Below, one piece after another: positions 45,025 to 56,753 of a DNA stretch of 64,000 nucleotides. The DNA is from Gigaspora rosea (Eukaryota > Glomeromycota > Glomeromycetes > Diversisporales > Gigasporaceae). The translations under genes and the position numbers were made by a program. Location: positions 68,582 to 132,581 of the forward strand of contig QKWP01000433.1 in NCBI GenBank assembly GCA_003550325.1, read 5' to 3'. The first letter of the stretch is position 1, and each line of letters opens with the position of its first letter. The notes below the pieces were generated by a model, which was not told the DNA's origin, searched no databases, and was given only the letters and a program-made list of their open reading frames with translations.

Positions 45025-45712
45025 TTCTAAAGATGATTCTATATTATCTGGCAAAAACCCTCTTAACCACTCTATATACCATTTCTTATATTCTTTCATA
45101 TCCTTAGGTATGAAGACTTCTCTTAGCCAGTCGAGGCCTAAAACTATCTTATCCTTATGCCTTAACTCTTCCTTAATACTATCAAGAATTTCTTTTTCTT
45201 TTTTAGTTCATACCTCTTTATCATGTGGGCATGTGGATAAATGCTCGAAAGTTTCTTTTTTCCTTGCATTTTCTATATTAAACATCTTGATACAACTCTG
45301 GGTTGTGTATTTGTCATTTTATTAAAGTCAGCAATAGCTTATTTATGCACTTTATATGAAAACTCTATGTACTGTTTGCTTTTCTACTCTTGCTCTATAG
45401 CTTACTATATTTCTTCATTAAGACAAAAAAGGGTTTTCTGTTCTTTTGGTTTACTCACTTTTGGTAGATCTCATCGTAAGTTTCTTGGTTAAATGTCTAC
45501 TCTGCTCTAGTAGCCATCGTTAATAGCTGCTTTATAAATTCTCTCAGAGAGCATTCTATTTCTATCTCCTTACAAACTGGCTAAAAAACCATACTTTCAA
45601 TCATAGCCCATTTAACTCTTGTAGGGACACCTACTTTATCTCCTTCTTTTGCTATTTAGTCTGCTCTTTCATTCTGGTTGTTTCCTGAATGTGCCTTTAC
45701 CTTTTTAAGTAC

Positions 45713-46029
45713 TACCGTATATTCACGAAAATAATCTACCTTTTTTGGGCCAAAAATTACAAGAAAAAATGAGAGTAGCTTATTTTTAGCGTATAGCTAT
45801 TTTTGAAAAAATTGAAAATCGTACTAATAAAAAGTTGTCCAAATAATACCAAATTTTTACTGTATGTGTATTTTGATGCGCTGAACAACTTTACTTAATC
45901 GTACTTTTAAAGTTTACTTAGTAAAAAAAAGGGTTATATGTAGCAACTGCCAATGCGTTTTTGAGATTTTTGAAAAAAATCAGGGGGTAGCTTATTTTCG
46001 GAGTAGCTTATTTTCAGGAATATATGGTA
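45713..46029. mobile_element. 313-bp TA-flanked MITE inside the LINE
   Basis: The element at 45715-46027 has ends CCRTATATTC and a TA on each side, with 'aaaataa.ctac' words next to each end. Removing it and one TA rejoins the LINE frame (KKVEV to VLKKVKAHSG). Related ends lie at 40498 and near 53754. Confidence 0.87.
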
Positions 46030-46130
46030 CCTCTACTTTCTTGCTCTATACTATTACTTTATCACCTCTAATATCGAGGGTTATTTATTTTCATCCACTC
46101 TTGTGTTCTGGGCCCAGTGTTTGCTTATAG

Positions 46131-46530
46131 TTTAAAGAATAAATAAATAAATTAAAAAGAATTAAAAAAACATTTGAAAAAAATAAATAAATTAATAATG
46201 AAATAAATTAAAAAATAAATATATAAAGTAAAAAAAACCAAAAAAAAATTTAAATAAATAATATTATTAAAATTTCAAAAAAATAAATAAATAAATAAAT
46301 AAATAAAAATTAAGAAAATAAATAATAAAAAAATTTTAAAAAAAATTAAAAAAAAATAAAAAAAATAAAAAAAATTGTAGAAAAATAAACAATAAAAAAA
46401 TTTTAAAAATTTAAAAAAAAATAAATAAAAAAAACTTGTTAAAAAATAAAAAATCATAAAAAAAAATTTAAAAAAAAATAAAAAAAAAATAAATAAAAAA
46501 TGTTAAAAAACTGTAAAAAATAGAGTATTA
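46131..46530. repeat. A-rich tract, direct-repeat copy 1
   Basis: About 265 bp from 46261 (attattaaaatttc...) matches 48637-48905 in the same orientation, including 'cttgttaaaaaataaaaaat' and 'atgttaaaaaactg'. Low complexity makes long frames here meaningless. Confidence 0.8.
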
Positions 46531-46689
46531 CTATTCGCACTATAGTTTTTGCTATTTGCACCATGGTTTTTGTATAATATTAGATTATTAATCAACTTTT
46601 TCTATTTGCACTATGGTATAGTTATACAAACATTTAAAAAATCTTATCTTGCACCCCTATATATTGTTAATCTACAAAAAAAGGTGAGT

Positions 46690-47565
46690 TTTTATGGGTG
46701 CCAATCAAATTGCCGACAATTACTTACAGTTATTAACCTATACTGACAATTATTTTACTGAGAAGCTTTTTTTACCGATACTTGATTTACCAACAAGTTC
46801 CTTTTCACCGACAAGTTGATTTTACCGACACACACTTTACCGACAGTTACATTTACTGACAAAATCAACTTACCGACAAGCTTATTTTACCGAAAATAAA
46901 ATATACCAACAAGCTTATTCTACTGACAATACAATTCGTTGACAATACGATTTGCTGACAATACAATTGCTGACAATACAACTCGTTGACATATGAGACC
47001 ACAGCAATGTAATAAACTACTAAGAATAATTACGTCTTATACAATTTATTAATAATGACAACAAAAATTGCACATTTTATTAATGACGACAATAATAATT
47101 ATTGACAGGCTGATGCTGAAGTTATGACCTATTTTGATATAAAATTTTAAAATTCGTCTTTGTCTTATAGGGTTAGGGTAGGTTTGGGTATAGACTTCAT
47201 ATTTATAGAGTATATGTAGATTTTAGCAGGGCTTATAGTTTCAAATCAAAGCCCTATTACTTTAGCATCAACCGGATACTTAAGGCATCTGGCGAGTTGT
47301 TTGTCAGTAAATTGTATTGTCAGTAGAATAATCTTGTCAGTAAATTCTATTTTCGGTAAAATGAATTTGTCAGTAAGTTGATTTTGGCGGTAAAATTAAC
47401 TGTTGGTGAAGTGTGTGTTGGTAAAATCAACGTGTCAGTGAAAACATGCTTGTCAGCTAATCGAGTGTCAGCGAGTTATTTGTCGGTAAAAAAAGCTTGT
47501 TGGTAAAATGGTTGTCGGTATAGTGTTATGTCTGTAATGTGATTGTTGGTGAAATAATATGAATC
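46690..47565. mobile_element. Foldback element 1 (arms of short subrepeats)
   Basis: Left arm 46690-46995 is a chain of 15-20-bp 'ttaccgacaag..' units. Right arm 47277-47560 is their inverted complement ('ttgtcggtaaa'). The middle, 46995-47277, is unique and has a gggttagggta run. This is the layout of Foldback/FB-type elements. A second copy lies at 49945-50880. Confidence 0.85.
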
Positions 47566-47574
47566 AGTTTTTAT

Positions 47575-48545
47575 TGGTGCAGCATTAAACCAGTCTAAGA
47601 TTACACAAAAATTGCAAAATCCTTATTCTGCACTATAAAAAAAGGCGAGTTTTTATTGGTGCAATATGAAAATAGCCCAAGGTTACATAAAATTGCAAAA
47701 CTCTGGCCTGCATTATGTTAAGGCCTTAAAAAATTAGGGTAAGGGTTGGCCTGTATTATGAAATTAGGGTTAGAGTTGGCCTGCATTATAAATTATATTA
47801 GCAGGCCTACTAGATTAGATTACCAAAATAAGGGGTCGTTTAAAGCAGGGTGCAATCACGTGATATGGCGCCAATCAACTTGTTTGTTTTGATCAACCCG
47901 GATCAGCCCGACAAAGAAACAAAGAAGAAAAAAAGTGAAAACCGCAAAAATACAAGAAACGAATGTCAAAACCTACCTTGGGGCATTAACAAAAAATGTC
48001 GGGAAGGCAATTTTACTATAACACTATCCCTAACCCTAACTGCCGATTAACCGCTGACTAACCCTTACCCTAACTTTAATTAAAAAGTCAAAATCATATG
48101 ACTGCACCCTGCTTTAAATGACCCCCCAAAATAAGACTTGTATAACATTACACAACATTAGCGGCTTTATAACTGTTAATCTACAAAAAAAGTCGGGTTT
48201 TTATTGGTGCAACATGAAAATAGCCCAAGGTTACACAAAATTGTGAAACTCTGGCCCGCATTATGTTAAGGCCTTAAAAATTAATGTAAGGGTTGGCCCG
48301 CATTATGAAATTAGAGTTAGAGTTGGCCCGTATTATAAATTAGATTAGAAGACCTACTAGATTGGGTTACCAAATTAAGATTTGTGTAATATTACACAAC
48401 ATTAATAGTTTCGTAACCGTTAGACTACAAAAAAAAAGTTGAGTTTTTATTGGTGCAACATGAAAATAGCCCAAGATTACACAAAAATTGCGAAAAATCT
48501 TTTTTATATAGTGTTAATCTACTTAAAAAAGAGGAGTTTTTATTG
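47575..48545. repeat. ~300-bp tandem repeat, about 2.3 copies, split by a MITE
   Basis: Copies start near 47640, 48180 and 48425, with 'gagtttttattggtgcaa', 'gaaaatagcccaag' and 'ggcctgcattatg' words. Copy 1 is interrupted by the MITE 47832-48125. Confidence 0.8.
47823..48134. mobile_element. 294-bp MULE-type MITE
   Basis: The element at 47832-48125 has ends GGGGTCRTTTAAAGCAGGG, flanked by identical 9-mers CCAAAATAA (47823-47831, 48126-48134). It contains a telomere-like ccctaaccctaact run and a CACGTG box. Non-coding. Confidence 0.92.
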
Positions 48546-48636
48546 GTGCAACATGGTGCAAATAGAAAAAGTTGATTGATAATCTAATGTTATACAAAAA
48601 CTATGGTGCAAATAGCAAAAACCATGGCGCAAAAAT

Positions 48637-48905
48637 ATTATTAAAATTTCAAAAAAATAAATAAATAAATAAAAATTAAGAAAAATAAAAAAAATTTTAA
48701 AAAAAAAATAAAAAAAATAAAAAAAAATAAAAAAATAAAAAAAATAAAAAGTTTGTAGAAAAATAAACAATAAAACAATTTTAAAAATTTAAAAAAAATA
48801 AATAAAAAAACTTGTTAAAAAATAAAAAATCATAAAAAAAAAATTTAAAAAAAATTAAAAAAAAATAAATAAAAAATGTTAAAAAACTGTAAAAAATATT
48901 AAAAA
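48637..48905. repeat. A-rich tract, direct-repeat copy 2
   Basis: Same orientation as 46261-46520. Confidence 0.8.
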
Positions 48906-49249
48906 GACTTTAAAAAAAAAGAAAATTATAATTTGGTGCACTCTAAAGCCAAGGTACAACAACTCATCTGAACTAACTGGTTTGGTAGTTTGGGAAGAAT
49001 TGGTTATAGGACTGGTTAATATAGGTATCAGAATCAAAATGAACATGTAAGGGCACAAATACTATGCGGTTTAATGGTTTGTCCTGACTGCTAGTGGTGG
49101 TCCTTGGCCACTACGAAGGTATTCGAAGCCTAATCTAGAAATGTGTGGGACATAGAAAGATTAGGGGCATATACTATACCCTCCCTAGGGTAGTCCAGTA
49201 GTTGGAATGCTACTAGATTACCTATCCCTTAGTTTGTACTACTTCGCAG
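48906..49249. other. Gene-free stretch
   Basis: GC-richer than its flanks, with 'ccctccctaggg' near 49180. It resembles decayed coding or UTR sequence, but nothing was recognised. Confidence 0.35.
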
Positions 49250-49862
49250 GCAAATTTGTTTGTATAATTACTATAAATATACCTCTGATCTATTTTTTTA
49301 ATCATTTAAAATATTTAAATAAAATTTGGTATTATATATTTAATAACAAAGATTATATTTTTGAATTATTTAAATTTATATTATAAGACAAAAAGTTTAT
49401 GTTGATTATAAGCTGAAAATATTAAATTTTAAAGAAATTTTTTAACCAAAAAATATTTTACAATATCTTGGCGAATTTTTAAATATTGGTTTTAAAAATA
49501 TAGTTTCTAATACAATATTGTAGTTTATTTAAAGGATGACAACTTTCATTATTCGACTTTATATGATTTACTTGTAAAAATTAAGACTTGTATTAGGTGT
49601 GAAAATTTTTTTTATAGACGGGAACATATAAAATTTGAGAAAACCTAAAGAAAAATTTCTATAGTAAAAGTTCCAAAACAAAAACTTTAAACTTTTATTA
49701 CACCAAAGTTTTTTAATAATTTTAAAAAAATTTTATAATAAAGTTGATAAAACAGAACTAATATTATATTTTTTACTTAGAAAGTATATAGCTAAAATTA
49801 ATATTTAAGGTTTTATTTAAAAAATTTAAAATTTTAAAATTTTCGCAGGCAAATATGCCTGN
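49250..49862. repeat. AT-rich repeat, inverted copy; ambiguous base at 49862
   Basis: Inverted relative of 42885-43440, bounded by 'gcaggcaaatttg' and 'gcaggcaaatatgcctg'. The base at 49862 is N. Confidence 0.65.
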
Positions 49863-49944
49863 ATATGTAGATGTAATTGTGATAGGTGATACAGGATAGG
49901 AACACTAGAGAGTTTAAATAGATAATCTCTTAGTTAGGTTACAG

Positions 49945-50880
49945 GTACAGCGGGTGGCAATCAAATCGTCAACAATCATTTCACAGACATCAACCTACAC
50001 TGACAATTATTTTACCAACAAGCTTTTTTTACCAACACAAAATTCACTATCACTTGATTTACTGACAAGTTCCTTTTCACTAACAAGTTGATTTTACTGA
50101 CACCCACTTCACCAACAGTTACATTTACCGACAAAATCAACTTACCGACAAGCTCATTTTACCGAAAATAGAATATACCAACAAGCTTATTCTACCAATA
50201 ATACAATTCGTCGACAATACGATTTGCTGACAATACAATTGCTAACAATACAACTTGTTGACATATGAGACCACAGCAATGTAATAAACTACTAAGAATA
50301 ATTACTTATTATGCAATTTATTAATAATAACAATAAAAATTGCACATTTTATTAATGACGATAATAATAATTATTGTCACAGCTGATGCTGAATTTATGA
50401 CCTATTTTGATATAAAATTTTAAAATTTTCTTTGGATGTTTTTTTTCGTCTTTGTCTTATAGGGTTAGGGTAGGGTTTTTGTATAAATTTCATATTTATA
50501 GAGTATATGTGGATTTTAGCAGAGCTTATAGTTTCAAATCGAGACCCTATAACTTCAGCATCAAATGTGATATTTAAGGCATCTGGCGAATTGTTTGTCG
50601 GCGAATTGTTTGTTAGTGAATTGTATTGTCAGTAGAATAATCTTGTCAGTATCTTATATTTTCAGTAAAATAAGCTTGCCGGTAGGTTGATTTTGTTGAT
50701 AAAATTAACCGTCGGTGAAGTGTGTACCAGTAAAATCAACGTGTCAGTAAAAACATGCTTGTCAGCAAATCGAGTATCAGCGAGTTATTTGTTGGTAAAA
50801 AAAGCTTGTCAGTAAAATGGTTGTAGGTGTAGTGTTATATCTGTGAAGTAATTGTTAGTGAAATAATACGAATCCGGTAT
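49945..50880. mobile_element. Foldback element 2
   Basis: Left arm 49965-50265, right arm 50580-50865, with the same subrepeats and centre ('catatgagaccacagcaatg', 'gggttagggta') as element 1, but diverged. Confidence 0.85.
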
Positions 50881-51035
50881 GGCGTATAGTTAGAACCTTC
50901 AGGCAGACTACTTAAATAGGCGACCAAAAGTTGCACATGTGGCTATATGTACTCTCATTAACCAAGAATGTATTATCTAAAAACCTAATAAAACCTGCTT
51001 TCATGCGACATTGCAAAAAAAAATAATAATAATAA

Positions 51036-52624
51036 TTTGGTGCACTATGCACTGTAGTGCACCTCTGGTCACAGGATATAAATAATAATTATCTATTAAT
51101 TATCAATTTTTTTCATTTTCTTTCTTTACATAATACAGTAATAATATTTAATTAACCCTAAATTTTTTTTAACCAACATTAGGAATTGCTTTCGTATTGC
51201 TATAGTTGAAAAATCACTGTTGTGAATTTTATTGCTTTTGGCACCATGTTTGGAGGTGCTATCGCCGTAATTGGAGTAACTATATTGGTGGGTTTCTTCG
51301 CTTTTGTGCCATGTTGACTTGCTGGTGGCACTGTAATTAGAAATTTGTTGGCACTTTGTTTCTTTCACTTTGTGTAGTATTGTTTAATTAGTCCTACTTT
51401 TTTTTAAAGGCAGTAATGGTCGAAATGGCCCTTGTAGAAGTTACTATTCGCCGTGGTTAAAGAATCGCTAGTATAAATTTTGTCACTTTTTGCATTTTGA
51501 AGTTGTTATCACTATAGCCAGAGTAACTATTTAGTGAGTCTCATCATTTTTGCATGTGTTGTCTTGCTAGTGGTATTGTTATTAGAGTCTTTTTGCTATG
51601 TGTTTACTAATCTCAGTTTTTTTTCAAAACAGTCAACAATTGGAATTGTTCTTGTTGAAGTTACCATAGTTGCAGAGTCATAGGGCTATATAGCCATAAT
51701 TGGAGCACCAGTGAGGATTTGTTGCTTTTGGTATTGTACTGTTTTGGAGTTGTCGTTTGACCTGTTCTTTCTTGTAGTTTGGGTACTTTAGGTTCATATA
51801 TTTCTTTTTTTTTATTGTATTGTTTGTTGTGTTTTTTTTCTAGCTTTGTAACTAATGCTTTTTTTTTTTGGTTGTACCATTCGAAAATGCTTTCTTTATT
51901 GGTGTCATTGTTATTGAAGCGATAAAATACTTTCGTTATTAGTGTTATCATATTTAAGTCATGAATTACTTTTGTTGGCTAACAATTTTTTCTGGGCATT
52001 AAATAAGTTTCTTAAGATTATAATGTAGTTCTTTGGATATGTTAAGTTCATATGTATCTTTTTATTATGGTTTTTTTATTTTTTCATGCTTTTACTACAG
52101 TTTTCTTTCTTTTTGAGTTGTTATTTACCACTTTTCTGATATTATCATGCAACATTCTCATCATCGGTATCATCATTATTGAGTGATAAATTACTTTTGT
52201 CAATGGTGTTGTTTTTTTGTCATAGTATATATTGAGTATATTAGGAAAGTGAGTACAGCAGAGGCAACAGCCATAGTAAAGCAACTATAGGGTAAGTGAA
52301 GCAAGCTCTGTATTGCTGAGCATAAGCGAAGTAATACAAGTTGTATTGTCTATAATAAAGTTGTTTATAGAAAATAGTTAGTTGCATATAGCCAATAGAA
52401 TAGTTAAAGCCATAATATAGTAGTATATAAGAATGTATTTATGTGCATAGCCAATAGAATAGTTAGAACCATAACATTTAAATAAATATTGTTTTTATGC
52501 AACCATTCGATAACCTTTGCATTATTAAAATTTTAATAAAAAATGTAAAAATGTAATATTTCCGTAATTCGTTGATTACAATTATCACGTAATAAGGGGT
52601 GCAGCATAGTGCAGGTGCACCAAA
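51036..52624. mobile_element. 1.6-kb element with TTTGGTGCAC termini
   Basis: Ends TTTGGTGCACTATGCAC... and the inverse of TTTGGTGCACCTGCACTATG. The interior has degenerate ~40-bp 'gttattgaag/ttgccactg' repeats whose minus frames (51126-51368, 51661-51951) are low-complexity artefacts. 52250-52350 resembles 42480-42600. Confidence 0.65.
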
Positions 52625-52816
52625 AAATGAAATCCAAAAAAAATTATAAAAAACATAGAAAAAATTTAATAAAATAAATAAATAAAAAAATTTAAAAAAA
52701 CTATTAAAAAAATTAAGAGAAAAATACTAAAAAAATTAATATATAGTATATAATATAAGTGCTAGCATGTATATTATTAAACATATTACCTAATATAACA
52801 TAGACACAATGTTTTA
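52625..52816. other. A-rich low-complexity stretch
   Basis: Poly-A/TAAA words, as at 46131 and 48637. No gene. Confidence 0.5.
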
Positions 52817-52824
52817 ATAATATA

Positions 52825-53534
52825 TAGGGTTCTACAATTTGATTTAATTTGATTCAATCAAATATTTGATCTCAAAACAAATTCAAATACAAAAATTTCA
52901 AATCAAATCAAACTCAAATTGACAAAATATTTGATTCAATTCAATAAAGAATTGATATGTTTGTAGCCATAGTTACTGTAACCACATTTTATAAAATTGT
53001 TAATAACTCGTGATTTTACTAGGATAGCCCCTGTTGTGTTACTAACAAAAAATGCTCCTCTCGCGATTTTGTAGTAATTTTAATTTTAACTCTAACCCTA
53101 ACTCTAACCAATCACAACTCTAATCCTAATTCTAACTCTAACTATATTACATTTGGGCTTAGTTATAGACCCTAGCTACTGTATCCTATGGTTACAAATA
53201 TATTAATTCTTCAATAAATATTTGTAAATTTTTATTGAAACTATAGATTCAATAGCTATTTACACAAAATTTTATTAAGACAACTGCCTTTCTTATTTTA
53301 TGAAATTAGACCTATTTAGGATAAAAAACTTTTTTTATTTAATACAAAAAATTGATTAATTTTGAATAATTGAAAATTTTGAAAAACAACCAAAATTTTA
53401 AAATTTTTTAAAAATTACAAATAAATTTGATTTGTTTTGATTTGATCAAATTAAATTTAAATCAAGAGTTTATTCAATTCAATCAAATTCAAATATGTCT
53501 AATATTCGATTAAATTTGATTTTGAAGAACCCTA
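52825..53534. mobile_element. 710-bp hAT-like element
   Basis: Ends TAGGGTTCTWCAA, with sub-terminal tttgattcaatcaaa words. Flanks ATAATATA and ACTATATA match at 6 of 8. The middle (53085-53155) has degenerate CTAACYCT runs. Non-coding. Confidence 0.65.
53085..53155. repeat. Interstitial telomere-like repeats
   Basis: About ten degenerate CTAACYCTAAYYC words. Shorter exact CCCTAA runs lie at 10865, 48035, 57150 and 57925. Mostly inside mobile elements, so carried by them, not a chromosome end. Confidence 0.6.
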
Positions 53535-55560
53535 ACTATATATACTGGCTTTTAGATATATATATATACAAAATCTGTTTGTGCAAGTTTAAATATGTAA
53601 AAAATTTTATTAAAAAGATAATATCTGATAATAAACTACCTCTATTATCAGGTATAAATTTTTGAAAACCTGTATAATTCAAAAATAAGCTACCTCTGAT
53701 TTTTGGGCTTAAAATCACCCAAAAAAAGATAGTTTATTTTTGGAAATATATGGTAATACCAGGAACAGAGTTTTTTGTAAGTGAAAACAGAGAGCATGAT
53801 TTACCAAAATGTTCAAGGGTGTTCATTCACAAAATCTTGCATTTGGTTGGTTGCCACAGTTGGCTATGATTTCTAAATATGTAAACTCAGATTTGCTCAG
53901 CTATTTAAAGTGTTACCATTGTGACAGCATAGCAGAAGTTTGTTTTAATTGGCTAAAATTAGGTAGTTATAATTGGTGATGATCTTTTTTTTATATAGTC
54001 AATTGTAATTTGTAAAGTACTTTTATAAGTAAAAATCGGCATGTCATATGAAAAAAAATTTTTGTAATACAAACGGAAAAACCAACTTGAATTGTTGATA
54101 TTTTACCTTTGGATTTTTTGTTTTTTGACATGGGATGCAGTTGGATGCAATAGTTTCAAAAACTAGATGAGAAGTGAAAGTTTTAAAAAATTAGAAGATG
54201 CTTTGGTAACCTAAGCAATTAGTAAGTAAAAGTTGCAAGATTTTGCTTCAACTAGTTCTACTTGTTTTCTAGAAGCAAAAAATACTATGTATTTGGAACT
54301 AATATTCCAAACTCTATTCTTTTATTATATTTAGGCCATGAGTAGTTTATAAATACAAAGTTTTATAGTAGCAGTATTTAGAAATGTTCGTGTATGTTAT
54401 TATTTAGCAGATTGTATCGCAAAACTTAGAGAAGTTGTTGTATAATAAATAGTATATTTATTGCGAAACAAATAATATTGTATACATTGTGAAATATATA
54501 TTAGTTATTATGAATATATTATAAGACACAATACACATTTAGAAAGTATTTGACTAATCTTTTGAAAGTTTCGTGAGTAATAAAAATTTTCCCGGGTATA
54601 GCCGATATTTAATCGGGAAATGATCTACATTTTTTCTGGTGTATTTTAATAACCAATCAAAACAAACTTCTGCTATGCTCATTGTGACTAAATAGTAGTA
54701 AATTTTAGTTGCTTAGCCGCTTGTGTACCAACATTTTTGCATTTAATAATTGGTGTTATGAAAAGTTTGATTAGCATAAGTGTAGACAATGTGATTATGT
54801 CACATTTTGCGCAATCATACCAGGAATGAAGTGCAACATAGTTTATGGTTATCTGAGGAGTGATGTGACAAATACAGTTCTTTGATTGGTTATAATTTTA
54901 CATGACATTATAGAATGATCATTTTTACTTATTTGTGCGGGTAATACAAACTAAAAAAGAAAATCCAATTTTGTAAATATATAAGCTGTGGTATGCAAGA
55001 GTTGGAAGGAATACTTTTTTTTGGGCAGTATTTTGTAAAGAGGCTTGGGGGATTTGCAATTATGAAAGAGGCCACAATTAATAGATATGAGGATACTAAG
55101 AATTGTATCAATTGTATTTCAGTGAAGACACACTACTTCACTTATTCTTTATTCAATAAACCATAGATTCTTTACTCTGCTTTTTAGCAAAGAAAAAACC
55201 TTGAGTATTTATACATGTTTGTCCAATATAAATAAATACAATAAGAAATAAAGAAATCTATATAATCGATAGATTTGATATATGCTAATGCTAAATATAA
55301 TGGTTATAATGAATATAATAAAGATAATGAATATAACACATATATCCTAAATATCAGCTATATTAGATATGTTAATTATATCTGTCAAAACTGTTATGTC
55401 CAAAATGTCTAATATGTCTAGAATGTCAGACATATCTGTGATTAACTGAAATGTCTAGGATTACTCGAAATGTCCGATATTTCAGTGTCACGGGTGGCGC
55501 AGTATTGATCGACCAATAAGATTTGGGCGCAGTAGGACGTTTTGTAAAGACCAATCATTC
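53535..55560. other. Gene-free stretch with an inverted pair
   Basis: Includes a member of the TACCATATATTCC family ending near 53754 and an inverted pair 53920-53952 / 54653-54688 (gcatagcagaagtttgtttt). A run of 'aatgtctaatatgtc' words lies at 55400-55490. No gene recognised. Confidence 0.5.
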
Positions 55561-56753
55561 AGTTTTGACTAGGTTGAGCTAGAACGGTCCAATCGAGATA
55601 ATTTTGGTACCATTCGAAAGCTCTCATCGAGACGGTCACGATGGTAGTAGTTTCATTAAAATTGGTTCGCAGGGTCAAGATTATCATCGTTATGCATTTC
55701 TTATATTTTTACAGGTCTAACACTAGAACTGTACTAAAGATAAGTTCTAGTTTCTTTTGCTTTATTTGTTTATTTATTTTATTTATTATTATTTACTTTA
55801 CTTTTTTTTTATTTTAGGCTTGTGCATAGCTCAAGTGCTTAAATTGGACGCTGGAATGTAGATGAGGATGCCGGAGCCGTCGTTATGCCATCATAAACTA
55901 TACTTACAAACTGGTAATTTAATACATTGAGTAAAAAACAATGAAGTACGTCATTGGAACTATCATAAACTATATACTTACAAACTAGTAAATTAATATT
56001 GAGTGAAAGAACGAAGAAGTACGTTGTTGGAACTGTCGTTGGAACTGTGATTTGGTAGGTTTTTTTACAATTTCTTTGGCAAGTTTTTGTAGTTTTTCAT
56101 AAATTTATCATTTTTAGTTGAGTTCACAATAGGTTTTTCATTGGTTTTCATATATCTCTACGGTATTTGTGTAGTAGTTTCTTTATGGTATCACAGTGTC
56201 TCTATAGTGATCAATCAAAAATAGGATTAGAGTTAAAGATCAGTTTGGATTAGAGTTTCTTGAAAATAGGGTTGAGGGTTAGAAATTGAATTTAGATTTG
56301 ATTAGTATTTTAATTGAAATAGGGTTAGAATTAAAGTATTAGTTCGAATTGGTTAAAAATAGAGTCAGAGTTAAGTATTGGTTAGGTTTGATGTTTTAGC
56401 TAAAAATCAGGTAAGAATTAGTATGCATTACAGTAAATAAAAAAATAATAATAATTGTATTAGTACTATATATAATTAATTGTATATAAATTATGTGATA
56501 TAAGTATATATTATATATGCATATATATCTATATTATAATATATATTACATAATTAGATACATAGATATAAACCCTATTAATAGTCTGCGCAGATTTGTA
56601 TTGATCTATAATCTGCACAGATTTTCAAAAAATTTTTCTTTGCAGACCATCAGTGTGGATTTTTAATAATTGATTTTTAAAAAAATCCGCACAGATCTGA
56701 AAATTATGTTTCTTCTAAAGATAATACATAAACTTCGTTACAACTATACATAA
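55561..56753. other. Gene-free repeats
   Basis: A relative of the 261-380 repeat at 55560-55690. Degenerate ~50-bp 'atagggttagagttaaagat' repeats at 56215-56400. An AT run at 56450-56560 and a short 'tctgcgcagattt' palindrome cluster at 56585-56700. No coding frame. Confidence 0.5.

Larger units (their letters stand above)
44248..46130 (-). pseudogene. LINE (non-LTR) 3' end: RNase H, zinc-knuckle and C-terminus
   Basis: On the minus strand, in order: an RNase H C-terminal block, VKAHSGNNQNERAD..AKEG (about 45690-45610); a CIK...HLSTCPHDKE zinc motif of the RVT-associated type near 45290-45230; helical DWLREVFIPKDMKEYKKWYI; and a C-terminus ending CSIVNEWEKNCGIT at the stop 44250-44248. Two insertions interrupt it (44389-45016 and 45715-46027); removing them restores reading across both joints. 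A TAG or two remain. 5'-truncated, as usual for LINEs; upstream sequence past 46130 is A-rich. Confidence 0.85.
46540..48632. repeat. Inverted pair enclosing a foldback element
   Basis: 46540-46616 and 48548-48632 are inverted copies ('gctatttgcaccatggtttt' and complement). Between them lie foldback element 1 and a tandem repeat. Outside lie the two direct A-rich tracts, giving a direct-inverted-inverted-direct layout. Confidence 0.75.

Noticed and set aside
46275..46457. Phe/Tyr/Leu-rich minus frame
   Set aside because: Poly-A/TAAA low-complexity tract, present as a direct repeat at 48637.
51126..51951. Minus-strand Ser/Lys/Asn-rich frames
   Set aside because: They follow a degenerate short tandem repeat inside a non-coding element, with no domain.
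53085..53155. A chromosome end from telomere-like repeats
   Set aside because: Degenerate, short, and enclosed within an hAT-like element with sequence on both sides.
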